A DNA stretch of 38,997 nucleotides from positions 1 to 38,997 of the forward strand of contig JAFATG010000042.1 in the NCBI GenBank assembly GCA_019244055.1, written 5' to 3'. The DNA is from Acidobacteriaceae bacterium (lineage in GTDB: Bacteria > Acidobacteriota > Terriglobia > Bryobacterales > Bryobacteraceae). Each line of letters starts with the position of its first letter. Positions within the stretch are counted from its first letter, which is position 1. The position numbers and the translations under genes were made by a program. Below are positions 25,985 to 34,379 of the stretch, piece by piece. Under the pieces are notes generated by a model, which worked only from the letters and a program-made list of their open reading frames with translations, was not told the DNA's origin and did not search any database.

Positions 25985-26191
25985 TCACAGGCTATCGCTT
26001 ATAGATAGCTCGTCCGCTCTGCGCCGTTCACACCAGAGTTGGCGAATACCGGCAGCCGGGATGTCCTTCAATGATTCCAGCGCTGCTTTGACTTCTTCCT
26101 GCTTCCCTTCGTCGAGAAGCTCAATAATTTGGGTTCCCCGCTCAGCACCCTTTAAGAGCAATGCGTATGAAAAGACTTCGACACAGCTCAT
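25985..26191 (-). CDS. Small protein at the sctK/fliG position (68 aa)
   Basis: Start chosen at ATG 26191: AAGGAA lies nine bases upstream and the codon is one base past the sctJ stop; the longer frame to 26251 overlaps sctJ. About 68 residues, helical, with FSYALLLKGAERGTQIIELL and EEVKAALESLKDI. It occupies the slot held by sctK in injectisomes and fliG in flagella, between the inner ring and SctL genes. A faint likeness to a single FliG-type helical repeat was noticed but is not strong. It may be a reduced adaptor between ring and sorting platform. Position is solid; function is inference. Confidence 0.6.
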   Translation of the reverse strand: MSCVEVFSYALLLKGAERGTQIIELLDEGKQEEVKAALESLKDIPAAGIRQLWCERRRADELSISDSL

Positions 26192-26192
26192 A

Positions 26193-27005
26193 TTACGTAT
26201 TTCCTTCAAGGCGGCTGTTGCTCTCCGAAATCTGAGCCAATTGGCGTTCAAGTAGCCGGATTCGAAGACCGCGCCGTTTGCTGATCATTAGCGTCGTGAG
26301 GGCTCCAGCACTCGTAATAGCCGAGAGCGCGAGCGCAGCGACCGTGGTCCACTCCCGGGTTGCTAGCGGTCCAGTCATCTTGGCAGGCAAAGGTTTTTCA
26401 TTTGTCTTTTTCTGCACGACGTCCACATTTTCGGCTGCGAGCCCTTCGACGCCCTTCGCCACTAGCCCGCGAATCTCATCGTCGGTTAGCGGCGGGCGGT
26501 CGCCTCGATAGCGAACCAGGACGGAGGCGGTTGTCGCAGCTTTGTCTTTCTCGTCAATCAACGTGCTGTTATCGGGAAGCACAACATGCACCCTTGCATC
26601 GACCACTCCGGGCAGCGACCGAAGCGTTCGCGTCAATTCCCCGGCCAAGCCCACCACCATTCGCGCTTTCTCTTCGGTCGCGGTCGGAATCATTCCCGAG
26701 TTCTTGAAGACATCGTCCAATCCCTCAACTTTTTCGTGGGGAAGACCATGTTCGCGAAGAACCTTCCAAGCCGTTACGGTCTTTTCGTCCCCGCCTCTGA
26801 TTCTTACCTGCCACAGCGCGCTGTCTTTCTTGCCCAATGAATCGGGTTCTACGAAGGCATCGATTCCTCCCTCGCGGAGGGTAACCACGATTTCCTGCGC
26901 ATCACGCTCCGACAAGCCCGTCTCAATTGTGTGGGTGCAGGCCACTAACAGGACTATGAGTGGCAAGGGCAAAAGGAGTCGCTTCGGCAAAAGGAATCGC
27001 TTCAT
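26193..27005 (-). CDS. sctJ: Inner-membrane ring lipoprotein SctJ (YscJ family)
   Basis: 270 residues from ATG 27005, which has AAAGGAC upstream and opens the signal peptide; an in-frame extension to 27083 is unlikely. Lipobox LLVAC puts the lipidated Cys near residue 22. The periplasmic ring-building domains are clear: GLSERDAQEIVVTLREGGID, then WKVLREHGLP, the RMVVGLAGELTRTLRSLPGV stretch and ARVHVVLP. A C-terminal membrane span lies near 220-243. The short lipoprotein form marks an injectisome-type SctJ rather than a flagellar FliF, which is twice as long. Confidence 0.96.
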   Translation of the reverse strand: MKRFLLPKRLLLPLPLIVLLVACTHTIETGLSERDAQEIVVTLREGGIDAFVEPDSLGKKDSALWQVRIRGGDEKTVTAWKVLREHGLPHEKVEGLDDVFKNSGMIPTATEEKARMVVGLAGELTRTLRSLPGVVDARVHVVLPDNSTLIDEKDKAATTASVLVRYRGDRPPLTDDEIRGLVAKGVEGLAAENVDVVQKKTNEKPLPAKMTGPLATREWTTVAALALSAITSAGALTTLMISKRRGLRIRLLERQLAQISESNSRLEGNT

Positions 27006-27030
27006 TGTCCTTTCTTTAAATGCTATTACC

Positions 27031-27540
27031 TCAAATCTGGGTTTGGAGCAGAGACCGGATGCCGCTGGTGGTTTGGTCCACAACTCTGGAGAGCAGCTCC
27101 AGTTCTTCGTCGATTTGATAGATGTCGTTCTGCAGCCTCAGAAGGTGGATGGGGTCGCTTTTCGCGGCGGTTTCCTCGAGATTATTGCCTATTAAGCGAA
27201 ACTGCGAATCCAGTAGCTGAAGCCGGTTGCGCAGCGACTCAGCAGCGCTGGCGGGCTCTACCGTGGCGGCCCGCGCATTCAAGGCAGAAAGCGAGTTGGC
27301 GACGTGTTCGAACTTCGGTTTCAGAACATCCGTCAGTGCGGGTGACGGGGGCGAAAAAGGAGCCGGCGCGGCGGATAGCTCCTGACTGATGAGCTGCGCC
27401 GTCACCGGCTCGAAATGGCTGCCCGTCCGTTCTTGTACTTTGCTGAATACACTCGGACCGCTGCCCAACAAAGCTGTTCCGGCTGGTGCTTCCATAATTT
27501 GTCCGGAATTTGCGAGCGTGCTTGGCAGCAGGGGAGACAT
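27031..27540 (-). CDS. sctI: Inner rod protein SctI (YscI/HrpB family)
   Basis: 169 residues. The N-terminal 75 are low-complexity (Pro/Ser/Ala). The C-terminal helix reads SDPIHLLRLQNDIYQIDEEL followed by ELLSRVVDQTTSGIRSLLQTQ, which fits the YscI/EscI pattern (NPxxLLxLQ... ELxSKVxxKTTQAVxTLLxTQ). The rod connects the export gate to the needle inside the ring. Being immediately upstream of sctJ matches the canonical sctI-sctJ order. Longer than most SctI proteins because of the N-terminal extension. First gene of the cluster, divergent from the sigma gene; AGGT eight bases before ATG is a weak ribosome site. Confidence 0.85.
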   Translation of the reverse strand: MSPLLPSTLANSGQIMEAPAGTALLGSGPSVFSKVQERTGSHFEPVTAQLISQELSAAPAPFSPPSPALTDVLKPKFEHVANSLSALNARAATVEPASAAESLRNRLQLLDSQFRLIGNNLEETAAKSDPIHLLRLQNDIYQIDEELELLSRVVDQTTSGIRSLLQTQI

Positions 27541-27657
27541 GCGTTTACCTGATTATCGATACGCTGATCAGGAAGTTGCTAAGTGCGGCGTCACAGGTAA
27601 GCAAAAAGACTGATCGAGCGTTATTACAATGTAGTGCTGTGCAAGAGCTGCTCCTCG

Positions 27658-28350
27658 ATGACAGAAAGGCTTCCGGACTGCCATTCTGCCTGGCAGCCCA
27701 TGATGACGAACTTAATTGAGTCGCACATCTCCTATGCGCACGCGGTCGCCGCCGAATTGCTAGGCCGCTTTCCAGCCCACGTCGACCGGTCGGATGTGGT
27801 AGCAGCGGCTGAATACGGGTTAGTACAGGCGGCCAACGCTTATGATCCGAGCAAAGGAGTGGCGTTCACCACCTTCGCCTATTACCGGATTCGCGGAGCA
27901 GTGTTCGATTTACTTCGGGAGACCGTCAAGGCCAGCCGCTTTGAAGAAGCAGCTAACGAATACATGGTGGATCATTCGGCGGGCGCGAGCGCAGGCGCTC
28001 CTTCCTACGCTGAAATGAAGAACTTAGCATCGGGTATCGTCGCCAGCTATTTTCTTTCTTTAGGAGAGCCTTCGTCAGAGCCCCCTCTCCAAAGTGCTGA
28101 GGCGCCGCTCGATCTGTTGCTGAGGCAGGAACAACAGAAAGGAATCAGGCAGGCACTGCAGGCCCTCCCCGAAAAGAACCGAATGGTCTTGGAAGCGTAC
28201 TATTTCGAAGACCTCACTTTGGAAGAAATCGGAAAGCGATTGGGACTTTCGAAATCTTGGGTCTCGCGCATGCACGCCAAAGGGTTAGAGATGCTACGGC
28301 CAGCCGTGGAGCGGACCGTTTCTTCACAAGCCGACAGGCTGAAAACCTAG
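27658..28350 (+). CDS. RNA polymerase sigma factor, FliA/WhiG-like
   Basis: Sigma-70 family member of roughly 215-240 residues. Region 2: DVVAAAEYGLVQAANAYDPS, then FTTFAYYRIRGAVFDLLRE, the form found in sigma-28/FliA and WhiG. Region 4: LPEKNRMVLEAYYFEDLTLE followed by the helix-turn-helix GLSKSWVSRMHAKGLEMLR. The segment between is short and divergent. Start is uncertain: ATG 27658, ATG 27700 and GTG 27634 are all possible and none has a good ribosome site. Divergent from sctI by about 100 bases, so it is the prime candidate to drive T3SS genes. No anti-sigma FlgM homologue was recognised. Confidence 0.9.
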   Translation: MTERLPDCHSAWQPMMTNLIESHISYAHAVAAELLGRFPAHVDRSDVVAAAEYGLVQAANAYDPSKGVAFTTFAYYRIRGAVFDLLRETVKASRFEEAANEYMVDHSAGASAGAPSYAEMKNLASGIVASYFLSLGEPSSEPPLQSAEAPLDLLLRQEQQKGIRQALQALPEKNRMVLEAYYFEDLTLEEIGKRLGLSKSWVSRMHAKGLEMLRPAVERTVSSQADRLKT

Positions 28351-28518
28351 GCAGGTGGACACGCGGGCCATAACGTTGACCCCAAGCTGAAGGGCGGGTA
28401 GCGAAACGCCCCGGCAACGACGGCATCTTGCTCCTCAGGCGATACTGTTTGTATTGTCAGTTTCCGGCCAGCGCTCTTCGAGTGTGCTGGGAACGAAATC
28501 ACAGGCGAAGGTGCGACC

Positions 28519-30411
28519 TTGTATCACAACCTAACCGCCCATCTTGGGGATGGACCGGCCGATCCCTCGGTGCTGCAAATCTTCCGCCGTGTGCTCGAAG
28601 CGCTCGAGGCTATTCACGCGGCCGGCCGTTCGCACGGGCCCTTGTCGTCACAAACGATTCGCTTAGACGATTCCGATCGACCACACATTCCATCCTTGAA
28701 CCGGGCCCATGAAACGGCCGACACGATTGCATTCGGATCTGCCAAGTACTCTGCACCGGAGGCATTTGTCGACAACGGCGAGAGTTCTTCTTGTGAAACT
28801 GCTGATTGCTATGTGCTGGGGTTCATGTTCTATGAAATTCTAATTGGCAAGCACTCGTTCGTTGCACAATTTACGTCTCAGGAGAACGGTCCGCCTTCGT
28901 TGTGGCTCAAGTGGCACGCCGACAAAGCGGCCAAGGCGCGCCCACTGATCGAACTTCGTCCGAACCTCGGGCATTTCGCGCGCCTCATCGATGGAATGAT
29001 GGAGAAGGACCCGGCCAAACGCGTCAACAGCATTCCGCAGGTCTTGCGTATATTTTCGAGCGCCGAAGCTCAAACGACATACAAGACTGTTCTCTTGGGG
29101 CGGCCGGCAACTGCTTCCAAACCCCGGTTCGCTGCCGTTGTGCGGAAGAAACTGGCCGTCGCTCCGGCTTGGTTTGCTAACCGGATCCCTTTCCCTCGGA
29201 AGCCGTGGATCGCACTGGGGGTGCTGCTTGCCGTAGTACTTGGCGTATCCGCGCTGCTCATCCGTCGCGCGGTTTTCCCGCCGGAGGTTTGGCGTGCCTC
29301 GGTGCTAATTCCGCTACGTTCTGCCCGGCCTTTGGCCAAAGCCGCGAAGCCAGTACCGCCGCTGCCCGCGGCACCGCACCAGGATGCGGAGAGCCAGCCG
29401 GCTGCTGCGCCAAAAGCTGAATCTGAGTTGCAGATCGAGTCGCACTTGCGGTCCACGGCTTCGTTATTTCTCGATGACCTTCGGCCGGTTACTCTATCAC
29501 CGGCTATGTTGTTCACCGAAAAAATTATGCCCGGACCTCACAGACTCAGGCTGGTGGCGCACTCGAAATCTCTGTTGAAGCTGCCGCTAAACGTCGGGGC
29601 GGACGGCGATGTCTCTCTTTTCGAACGTCCGAAGATCAGATCTCTCCGCTACGTTATGCTTGCTTGCAACGCAAAATCGGCTAAGCTATATGGACCGTCG
29701 GAGGCTCGCGCCAGTTTGCCGGGCCAAGCATACGAACCTGTGCCGGAGCAGGGCCGAGTGATTGCGAACGACAAAGCAGTCAGTGTCAGGCTGAGCGACG
29801 GCCCGAACGGTGAGGTTCGCGTTGGTCCGTTGCCGGCGCGATCGATCAGAATCGTTCTTGAGCCGGCTGGGCAGAAGTTACTCGTTCCGGTCGAAATCAA
29901 TGCTAACGTGTCCGATGCCGCCATCGTGATTAACGGCGAAAAGCTGCGGCGCCCTTTGGATGAAGGCATCAGGGTAGTGCGCTTAGGTCCCGGAGAGTAT
30001 CACATCAAACTAGTTCACGCCGAGTACCAGGATTCGCCGGAGCAAGACGTGGTCATCAGCGGCAACGAGCAACGGCGGCAATTGCGATTTGCGTTGTCGC
30101 CCATTGCGCGCTCATCAATTTTGGAAGTCAGTTCCGTTCCCGCCGGTGTTGAAATTCTGGTGGACGGAACGAGGTTGGCTGTTACGGATTCAAGTACAAC
30201 GTTCAAGACGAAAGTCAATCCGGGAATGCATACTGTCACTTTGCGCCGACCAAACTTTGAAGACTTTACAACGATCCGCGATTTCCCCACTGGCGGCACG
30301 GTTAGCATTAGCGGGCAAGCCATGAGGCCGTCCGCGAAGGTCATTTTTCATGTGTTGACCGCAAGTACTCAGATAACCCCTGAAACCAAAGTCGGCGTTG
30401 AGCAACCTTGA
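28519..30411 (+). CDS. Membrane pseudokinase with PEGA domains
   Basis: Predicted 630 residues from TTG 28519, with GAAGG eight bases upstream; the frame is open back to 28402 but offers no other standard start. Residues 1-190 match only the C-lobe of a Hanks kinase. HRDLKPxNI is replaced by HGPLSSQTI (39-47), so the catalytic Asp is Pro, and DFG is missing. YSAPEAF and DCYVLGFMFYEILIG are retained. No glycine loop or ATP-binding Lys exists. One membrane span near 230-250 precedes a Pro/Ala linker and then PEGA-like domains (VVINGEKLRRPL, EILVDGTRLAV) in the extracytoplasmic part. Same plan as the giant kinase, without TPRs. Catalytically dead; probably a scaffold or regulator. Confidence 0.85.
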   Translation: MYHNLTAHLGDGPADPSVLQIFRRVLEALEAIHAAGRSHGPLSSQTIRLDDSDRPHIPSLNRAHETADTIAFGSAKYSAPEAFVDNGESSSCETADCYVLGFMFYEILIGKHSFVAQFTSQENGPPSLWLKWHADKAAKARPLIELRPNLGHFARLIDGMMEKDPAKRVNSIPQVLRIFSSAEAQTTYKTVLLGRPATASKPRFAAVVRKKLAVAPAWFANRIPFPRKPWIALGVLLAVVLGVSALLIRRAVFPPEVWRASVLIPLRSARPLAKAAKPVPPLPAAPHQDAESQPAAAPKAESELQIESHLRSTASLFLDDLRPVTLSPAMLFTEKIMPGPHRLRLVAHSKSLLKLPLNVGADGDVSLFERPKIRSLRYVMLACNAKSAKLYGPSEARASLPGQAYEPVPEQGRVIANDKAVSVRLSDGPNGEVRVGPLPARSIRIVLEPAGQKLLVPVEINANVSDAAIVINGEKLRRPLDEGIRVVRLGPGEYHIKLVHAEYQDSPEQDVVISGNEQRRQLRFALSPIARSSILEVSSVPAGVEILVDGTRLAVTDSSTTFKTKVNPGMHTVTLRRPNFEDFTTIRDFPTGGTVSISGQAMRPSAKVIFHVLTASTQITPETKVGVEQP

Positions 30412-30468
30412 TGCTTTCGCCGAATGACGAGATCAGCCAACCCTAAACTGAACAGCCGCATCCGGCGA

Positions 30469-33135
30469 CTATTGGGTGTTTATCGGCGCTTGGAAAAAGG
30501 TATTGCGCAGCCGGCCGAGGACGCTCTCGGCACCAGGAAACCCTTCCAGCATCCAGATATCGCCCCTTGGTTTGCTGACGGCTATGGCGATTTGCTGGCT
30601 CTGGCGAGAAATACTCAGCCGGCCAATCTCGGCGACAGAAGGCAGATCGACAGCGGAAATGTCCCGCACCGCGCCGCTCTCAATGTCCAATGACACCAGA
30701 GAACGTCTTGCGTCGGCGTGACGAAGAACGCCGATAAGTGTTGCGCCATCGTTCTGCCAATCAAAGGTAATCCATTGAGCAATGCTGATTGCTCTCATTT
30801 GATGCCCATCAGGCGAGATGAGGAAAAGCGTGTCTCGGGTGTTGCAAGCGATGAAGTTGCCGGTAGGCGACCAGCGCACATCGTGAATCGAAGGAAGTTG
30901 TCGAAGAAGAGAGGGCGTGGTGTTGCCGCCCGAGGAAGCCGTAGCTAGCCACCACTGCCCGTTTTTGTTCACTGCGAAAGCCAGAGAATTGCCATCGGGC
31001 GACCAACTCGGTGCGCGCTCTTCGTCTGTTCGAGTGAGCAATTTGATCAGTGGGCCACCAGCATAGTTAAACAGATAAATCGAGTGGGTGCCGGCGCGGC
31101 TTGCGACGAAAGCGAGGCGCTGGGCGTCGGGGGAGAACGAGAGATCGCTAAAAGAGGAGATCCAGGAACGGCCAAGATCCTTTGGGGAAACAAGCGGACG
31201 CTCCCATCCATCCCCGACGCTCTTCACCCAAATTTGCTGCAATCCCATACGATCGGTTACAAATCCCAGTTGGGAGCCAAGGGGAGACCACGCCGGGCTG
31301 AATTCATTGAGCGAAGACGCCAGCAGAGGTTTGAGAGTGGGATCAGCAACCGAGAATTGGAGCAGATCAAAATCATGCTCGGATATAGTGAACGCGATGC
31401 GCTTGGAGTCCGGTGAAATTGCCGGCTGTAACGCGTCCTGCGTGGTTTTCGTAATCGCCAGGATGTGTCCGGACCCGACGTCGGCAGTATGCAGATCTGA
31501 ACCGATCGTTCCTGGGAGTACGCCGCCGAAGAGGATGCGGTGACCATCCGGCATCCAATGAAAGGGATAGATTCCGTCCTCAAAGGTGAAAGCACGTCGA
31601 GGCTGACCGGCAGGATACGGAATGACCCAGAACTCGGAAGACCCGCCCCAGGAAGCGAGCCACAGGCCGATCGCTTTACCGTCCGGCGAAAAGGATACGT
31701 GGCCGTTGCTAAAAGAGGCGTAGGGCCAACGGCTGTCACGATACTTTAGAGCATTCGACGACTGGGCGTCGGGTGCGATCCAAAGGGAAAGTCCGTCGCC
31801 AGACTCAGGTGCAAGATACGCTAACGCGCCATTAGGCCCAATGGACGCCGATTTCACGTTTCCTCTCAGCCGTTGTGGAACTCCGCCCGTCGCGCCCACG
31901 GACCAGAGGGCGCTCGCGCCGGATTCGTCCCCAGCAAGGTAGAAGATTCGAGTACCATCAGCCGACCAGAATGGCTGACTGCAATCCTGCGCCGCGCGGG
32001 TAATCTGAGCCGCCGTGTATGCCGACAAGTTTCGTACGAACACCTGGCGCACGTGGCCCACGTCTCCGGTGAAGGCGATATTTTTGCCGTCGGGTGACCA
32101 GGCGGGCTCCCCTTCGAAGACTCCCGATGTCGCGAGCGGCGTCAGACGATACTCGCGGAAATTGACGCTCCGACTCAGAGTCCAAAAGAGCCGGGCACTG
32201 ACAGCGGCCAAGACAAGGCAAATCAGAACGGAACAGAGTGCGGCAGCTCGACCCCGGGACGTTGCAGCTCCTGGAGCTTCAGCCCGATTAAGCCCGCGCG
32301 TTTTGGCCTCGACGGTTTTGAGGTCGTAGTAAAGATCAAAGGTAGATGCGTAACGATGTTCGCGATCTTTTACCAGACATCGTTCCACTATCCAGACGAG
32401 CGGCGCGGGAACGGTGGCATTGAGAGTGGCGAGGGGACGGCATTCCTCGTCCACGATGGCGGCCATTGTCCGTACAGCACTGCCCCGATCAAATGCTGGC
32501 GTACCCGCGAGCATTTCATACAGGATGAGCCCAAATGAAAACTGGTCGGACCGGATATCCACTTGCTCGCCGCGCGCCTGTTCCGGGCTCATGTATGTAG
32601 CCGTGCCAATAATGAGACCGGGCTCGGTCAGTTCGTGAGCGCTTTCCCCAGGGACAGCATTGACCTGCTTGGCCAACCCAAAATCGAGCAGCTTCACCAA
32701 TCCCGCTTTGGTGATCATGATATTCGCCGGTTTGAGATCCCGGTGAACAATACCCGCCCGGTGAGCGGCCGCTAAGCCATCCACGATTTGCATGGCGATC
32801 TCGATCGCTTTGCCGAACGGCACAGCGCCCTTCTTGAGGAGACTTCGCAACGAATCCCCCTCGATGAGCTCTGTAACGAGATAGGGCGATCCGTTCTCAA
32901 GGCCAACGTCGTGGACCGTGAGAATGTTGGGGTGGTTAAGTCCCCCGGCCGCGCGCGCCTCTTGGAGAAAGCGCTTTTGCCACTCAGGGTCTCCGCTTGA
33001 GTTTTTCACCACCTTGATGGCTACTTCTCGTTGGAGACGGTGATCCCAGGCCCGGAATACCTCGCCCATGCCCCCCGCCCCGAGTGTCGACACGATCTCG
33101 TATGGTCCAATGCGAGTCTCAGTGGCCACGCTCAT
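30469..33135 (-). CDS. Membrane Ser/Thr kinase with PD40/TolB-like propeller sensor
   Basis: 888 residues from ATG 33135; upstream in-frame sequence lacks kinase similarity. Kinase domain 12-285 with LGAGGMGEV loop, Lys41, HRDLKPANI with Asp133, DFG at 151-153 and YMSPEQARG, so it should be active. A membrane span lies near 311-333 (CSVLICLVLAAVSARLFW). The remaining 550 residues are PD40/WD40-like blades: EPAWSPDGKNIAFTGD, QPFWSADGTRIFYLA, APSWSPDGNSLAFAV and others. This kinase-propeller layout is very common in Acidobacteria. Convergent with the pseudokinase gene (57-base gap), divergent from the kelch gene. No direct link to the T3SS is evident. Confidence 0.95.
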   Translation of the reverse strand: MSVATETRIGPYEIVSTLGAGGMGEVFRAWDHRLQREVAIKVVKNSSGDPEWQKRFLQEARAAGGLNHPNILTVHDVGLENGSPYLVTELIEGDSLRSLLKKGAVPFGKAIEIAMQIVDGLAAAHRAGIVHRDLKPANIMITKAGLVKLLDFGLAKQVNAVPGESAHELTEPGLIIGTATYMSPEQARGEQVDIRSDQFSFGLILYEMLAGTPAFDRGSAVRTMAAIVDEECRPLATLNATVPAPLVWIVERCLVKDREHRYASTFDLYYDLKTVEAKTRGLNRAEAPGAATSRGRAAALCSVLICLVLAAVSARLFWTLSRSVNFREYRLTPLATSGVFEGEPAWSPDGKNIAFTGDVGHVRQVFVRNLSAYTAAQITRAAQDCSQPFWSADGTRIFYLAGDESGASALWSVGATGGVPQRLRGNVKSASIGPNGALAYLAPESGDGLSLWIAPDAQSSNALKYRDSRWPYASFSNGHVSFSPDGKAIGLWLASWGGSSEFWVIPYPAGQPRRAFTFEDGIYPFHWMPDGHRILFGGVLPGTIGSDLHTADVGSGHILAITKTTQDALQPAISPDSKRIAFTISEHDFDLLQFSVADPTLKPLLASSLNEFSPAWSPLGSQLGFVTDRMGLQQIWVKSVGDGWERPLVSPKDLGRSWISSFSDLSFSPDAQRLAFVASRAGTHSIYLFNYAGGPLIKLLTRTDEERAPSWSPDGNSLAFAVNKNGQWWLATASSGGNTTPSLLRQLPSIHDVRWSPTGNFIACNTRDTLFLISPDGHQMRAISIAQWITFDWQNDGATLIGVLRHADARRSLVSLDIESGAVRDISAVDLPSVAEIGRLSISRQSQQIAIAVSKPRGDIWMLEGFPGAESVLGRLRNTFFQAPINTQ

Positions 33136-33229
33136 AGCTCTATAACTTATCGGCAGAATTGGGCCTAGCCTGGAGCACCGTTGCTTAATAAGGTGTAGGC
33201 TATTTGCTGATCGAGAGGAGCACCGTTCT

Positions 33230-34348
33230 ATGATCCCGTTGCGCTGTTTTCTTGGGATTGCCATTGCTTCGAATTTGGGAGTCGAGATTCCGCCCACGGT
33301 TACAGTGCAAGCAGCGGTTCGCGAGCAGGCCCGAGTGGGACATCTGGCGCGAGCAGCGCAAATGCTGGCCCCGAGGTCTGCGCATACAGCAACGCTCTTG
33401 CGAAATGGACAAGTCCTGATTGCAGGCGGTATGCGGCGGAATCAGGAATTCTACAGTTCTGCCGAACTCTACGACCCTGTTAGAGACCAATTCCGTCCTG
33501 CGGGGAACATGAACATTGCCCGTGTTGAGCCCGCGGCGGTTCTACTGCGCTCCGGGAAAGTGCTGATCGCCGGAGGCTGGGTCTCTCATAACTGCACAGA
33601 CTCTGCGGAGCTCTATGACCCTTCAACAGGTAAGTTCACCGCGACTGGACGGATGACGGTTCCACGCGGAGCTCCGAGCGCGACGCTGCTCCCTGATGGA
33701 GATGTTCTGATTGCGGGCGGAGCTGCCGGTGACGATCCGGGCGGCGTTGCTTCTGCTGAGCTCTTTCGCGCAGCTACAAACACGTTCGAACGAGTGCAAT
33801 CGATGCACGTCGGGCGGGTGTCACACACAGCGACGTCTTTGCGTGACGGTCGAGTCTTGATCGCCGGAGGCCGCGGTGCAACTGTTACCGCGGAAGCCGA
33901 ACTATACGATCCGAAAACGGGACGATTCACTCCAACCGGCAGCCTGAGACAGGCGCGATACAAACACACGGCCGGCTTGCTCGGGGACGGCCGTGTCTTG
34001 CTTGCAGGAGGCTCGAACGAACACGACTGGCAGGGAACGCTGAATAGCGCCGAAATCTTCGATCCGCGAACGGGCAAGTTCGCCTTGACTGCCCACCTGA
34101 CTGAAAGCCGCTTCAAGCTTCCGGAAGCGGCGTCCGTCGGGTCAGGATGTGTGCTAATCGCTGGCGGAAGCAAGAGCGCTGAAGTGTATGATCCACGGAT
34201 GGGGGCTTTCCTTATTGTTCCGGGTGAGCTAAGCAAACCGTGGCATTTCATGACCGAAACCCGTTTGGCCGATGGAACAGTGCTGCTGGCCGGGGGTTAT
34301 GCGAATGATGATCAGGGCACGAGGGAGACGTGGATCTATCGTCAATAA
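33230..34348 (+). CDS. Kelch-repeat beta-propeller protein
   Basis: 372 residues with seven V-L-[IL]-A-G-G motifs (QVLIAGG, KVLIAGG, DVLIAGG, RVLIAGG, RVLLAGG, CVLIAGG, TVLLAGG), each followed by SAELYDP-type strands. This is a seven-bladed kelch propeller. The N-terminus is weakly hydrophobic (residues 1-20) and may be an export signal. GAGAGGAG eight bases before ATG 33230 is a good ribosome site. Such proteins are abundant and mostly uncharacterised in Acidobacteria; a binding role outside the cytoplasm is a guess. Confidence 0.88.
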   Translation: MIPLRCFLGIAIASNLGVEIPPTVTVQAAVREQARVGHLARAAQMLAPRSAHTATLLRNGQVLIAGGMRRNQEFYSSAELYDPVRDQFRPAGNMNIARVEPAAVLLRSGKVLIAGGWVSHNCTDSAELYDPSTGKFTATGRMTVPRGAPSATLLPDGDVLIAGGAAGDDPGGVASAELFRAATNTFERVQSMHVGRVSHTATSLRDGRVLIAGGRGATVTAEAELYDPKTGRFTPTGSLRQARYKHTAGLLGDGRVLLAGGSNEHDWQGTLNSAEIFDPRTGKFALTAHLTESRFKLPEAASVGSGCVLIAGGSKSAEVYDPRMGAFLIVPGELSKPWHFMTETRLADGTVLLAGGYANDDQGTRETWIYRQ

Positions 34349-34379
34349 ACACTACATGTAAACGCCTTCGCCCCTTTGC

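Noticed and set aside
26542-27195. 217-codon open frame on the plus strand opposite sctJ and sctI
   Set aside because: Ser/Arg-rich shadow translation; both minus-strand genes are recognised families.
12637-27540. Reading the cluster as a flagellar gene cluster
   Set aside because: SctJ is a short lipoprotein rather than FliF, an SctI rod protein is present, and no hook, rod, motor or flagellin genes are seen in the window.
27553-27560. CGATAA motif upstream of sctI as a sigma-28 promoter
   Set aside because: No TAAA at the right distance and only about 12 bases to the start codon; not better than chance.
33147-33154. Exact GCCGATAA (minus strand) upstream of the kinase/PD40 gene
   Set aside because: No matching -35 element. 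The same 8-mer also occurs inside coding sequence near 30727, at about the frequency expected by chance.
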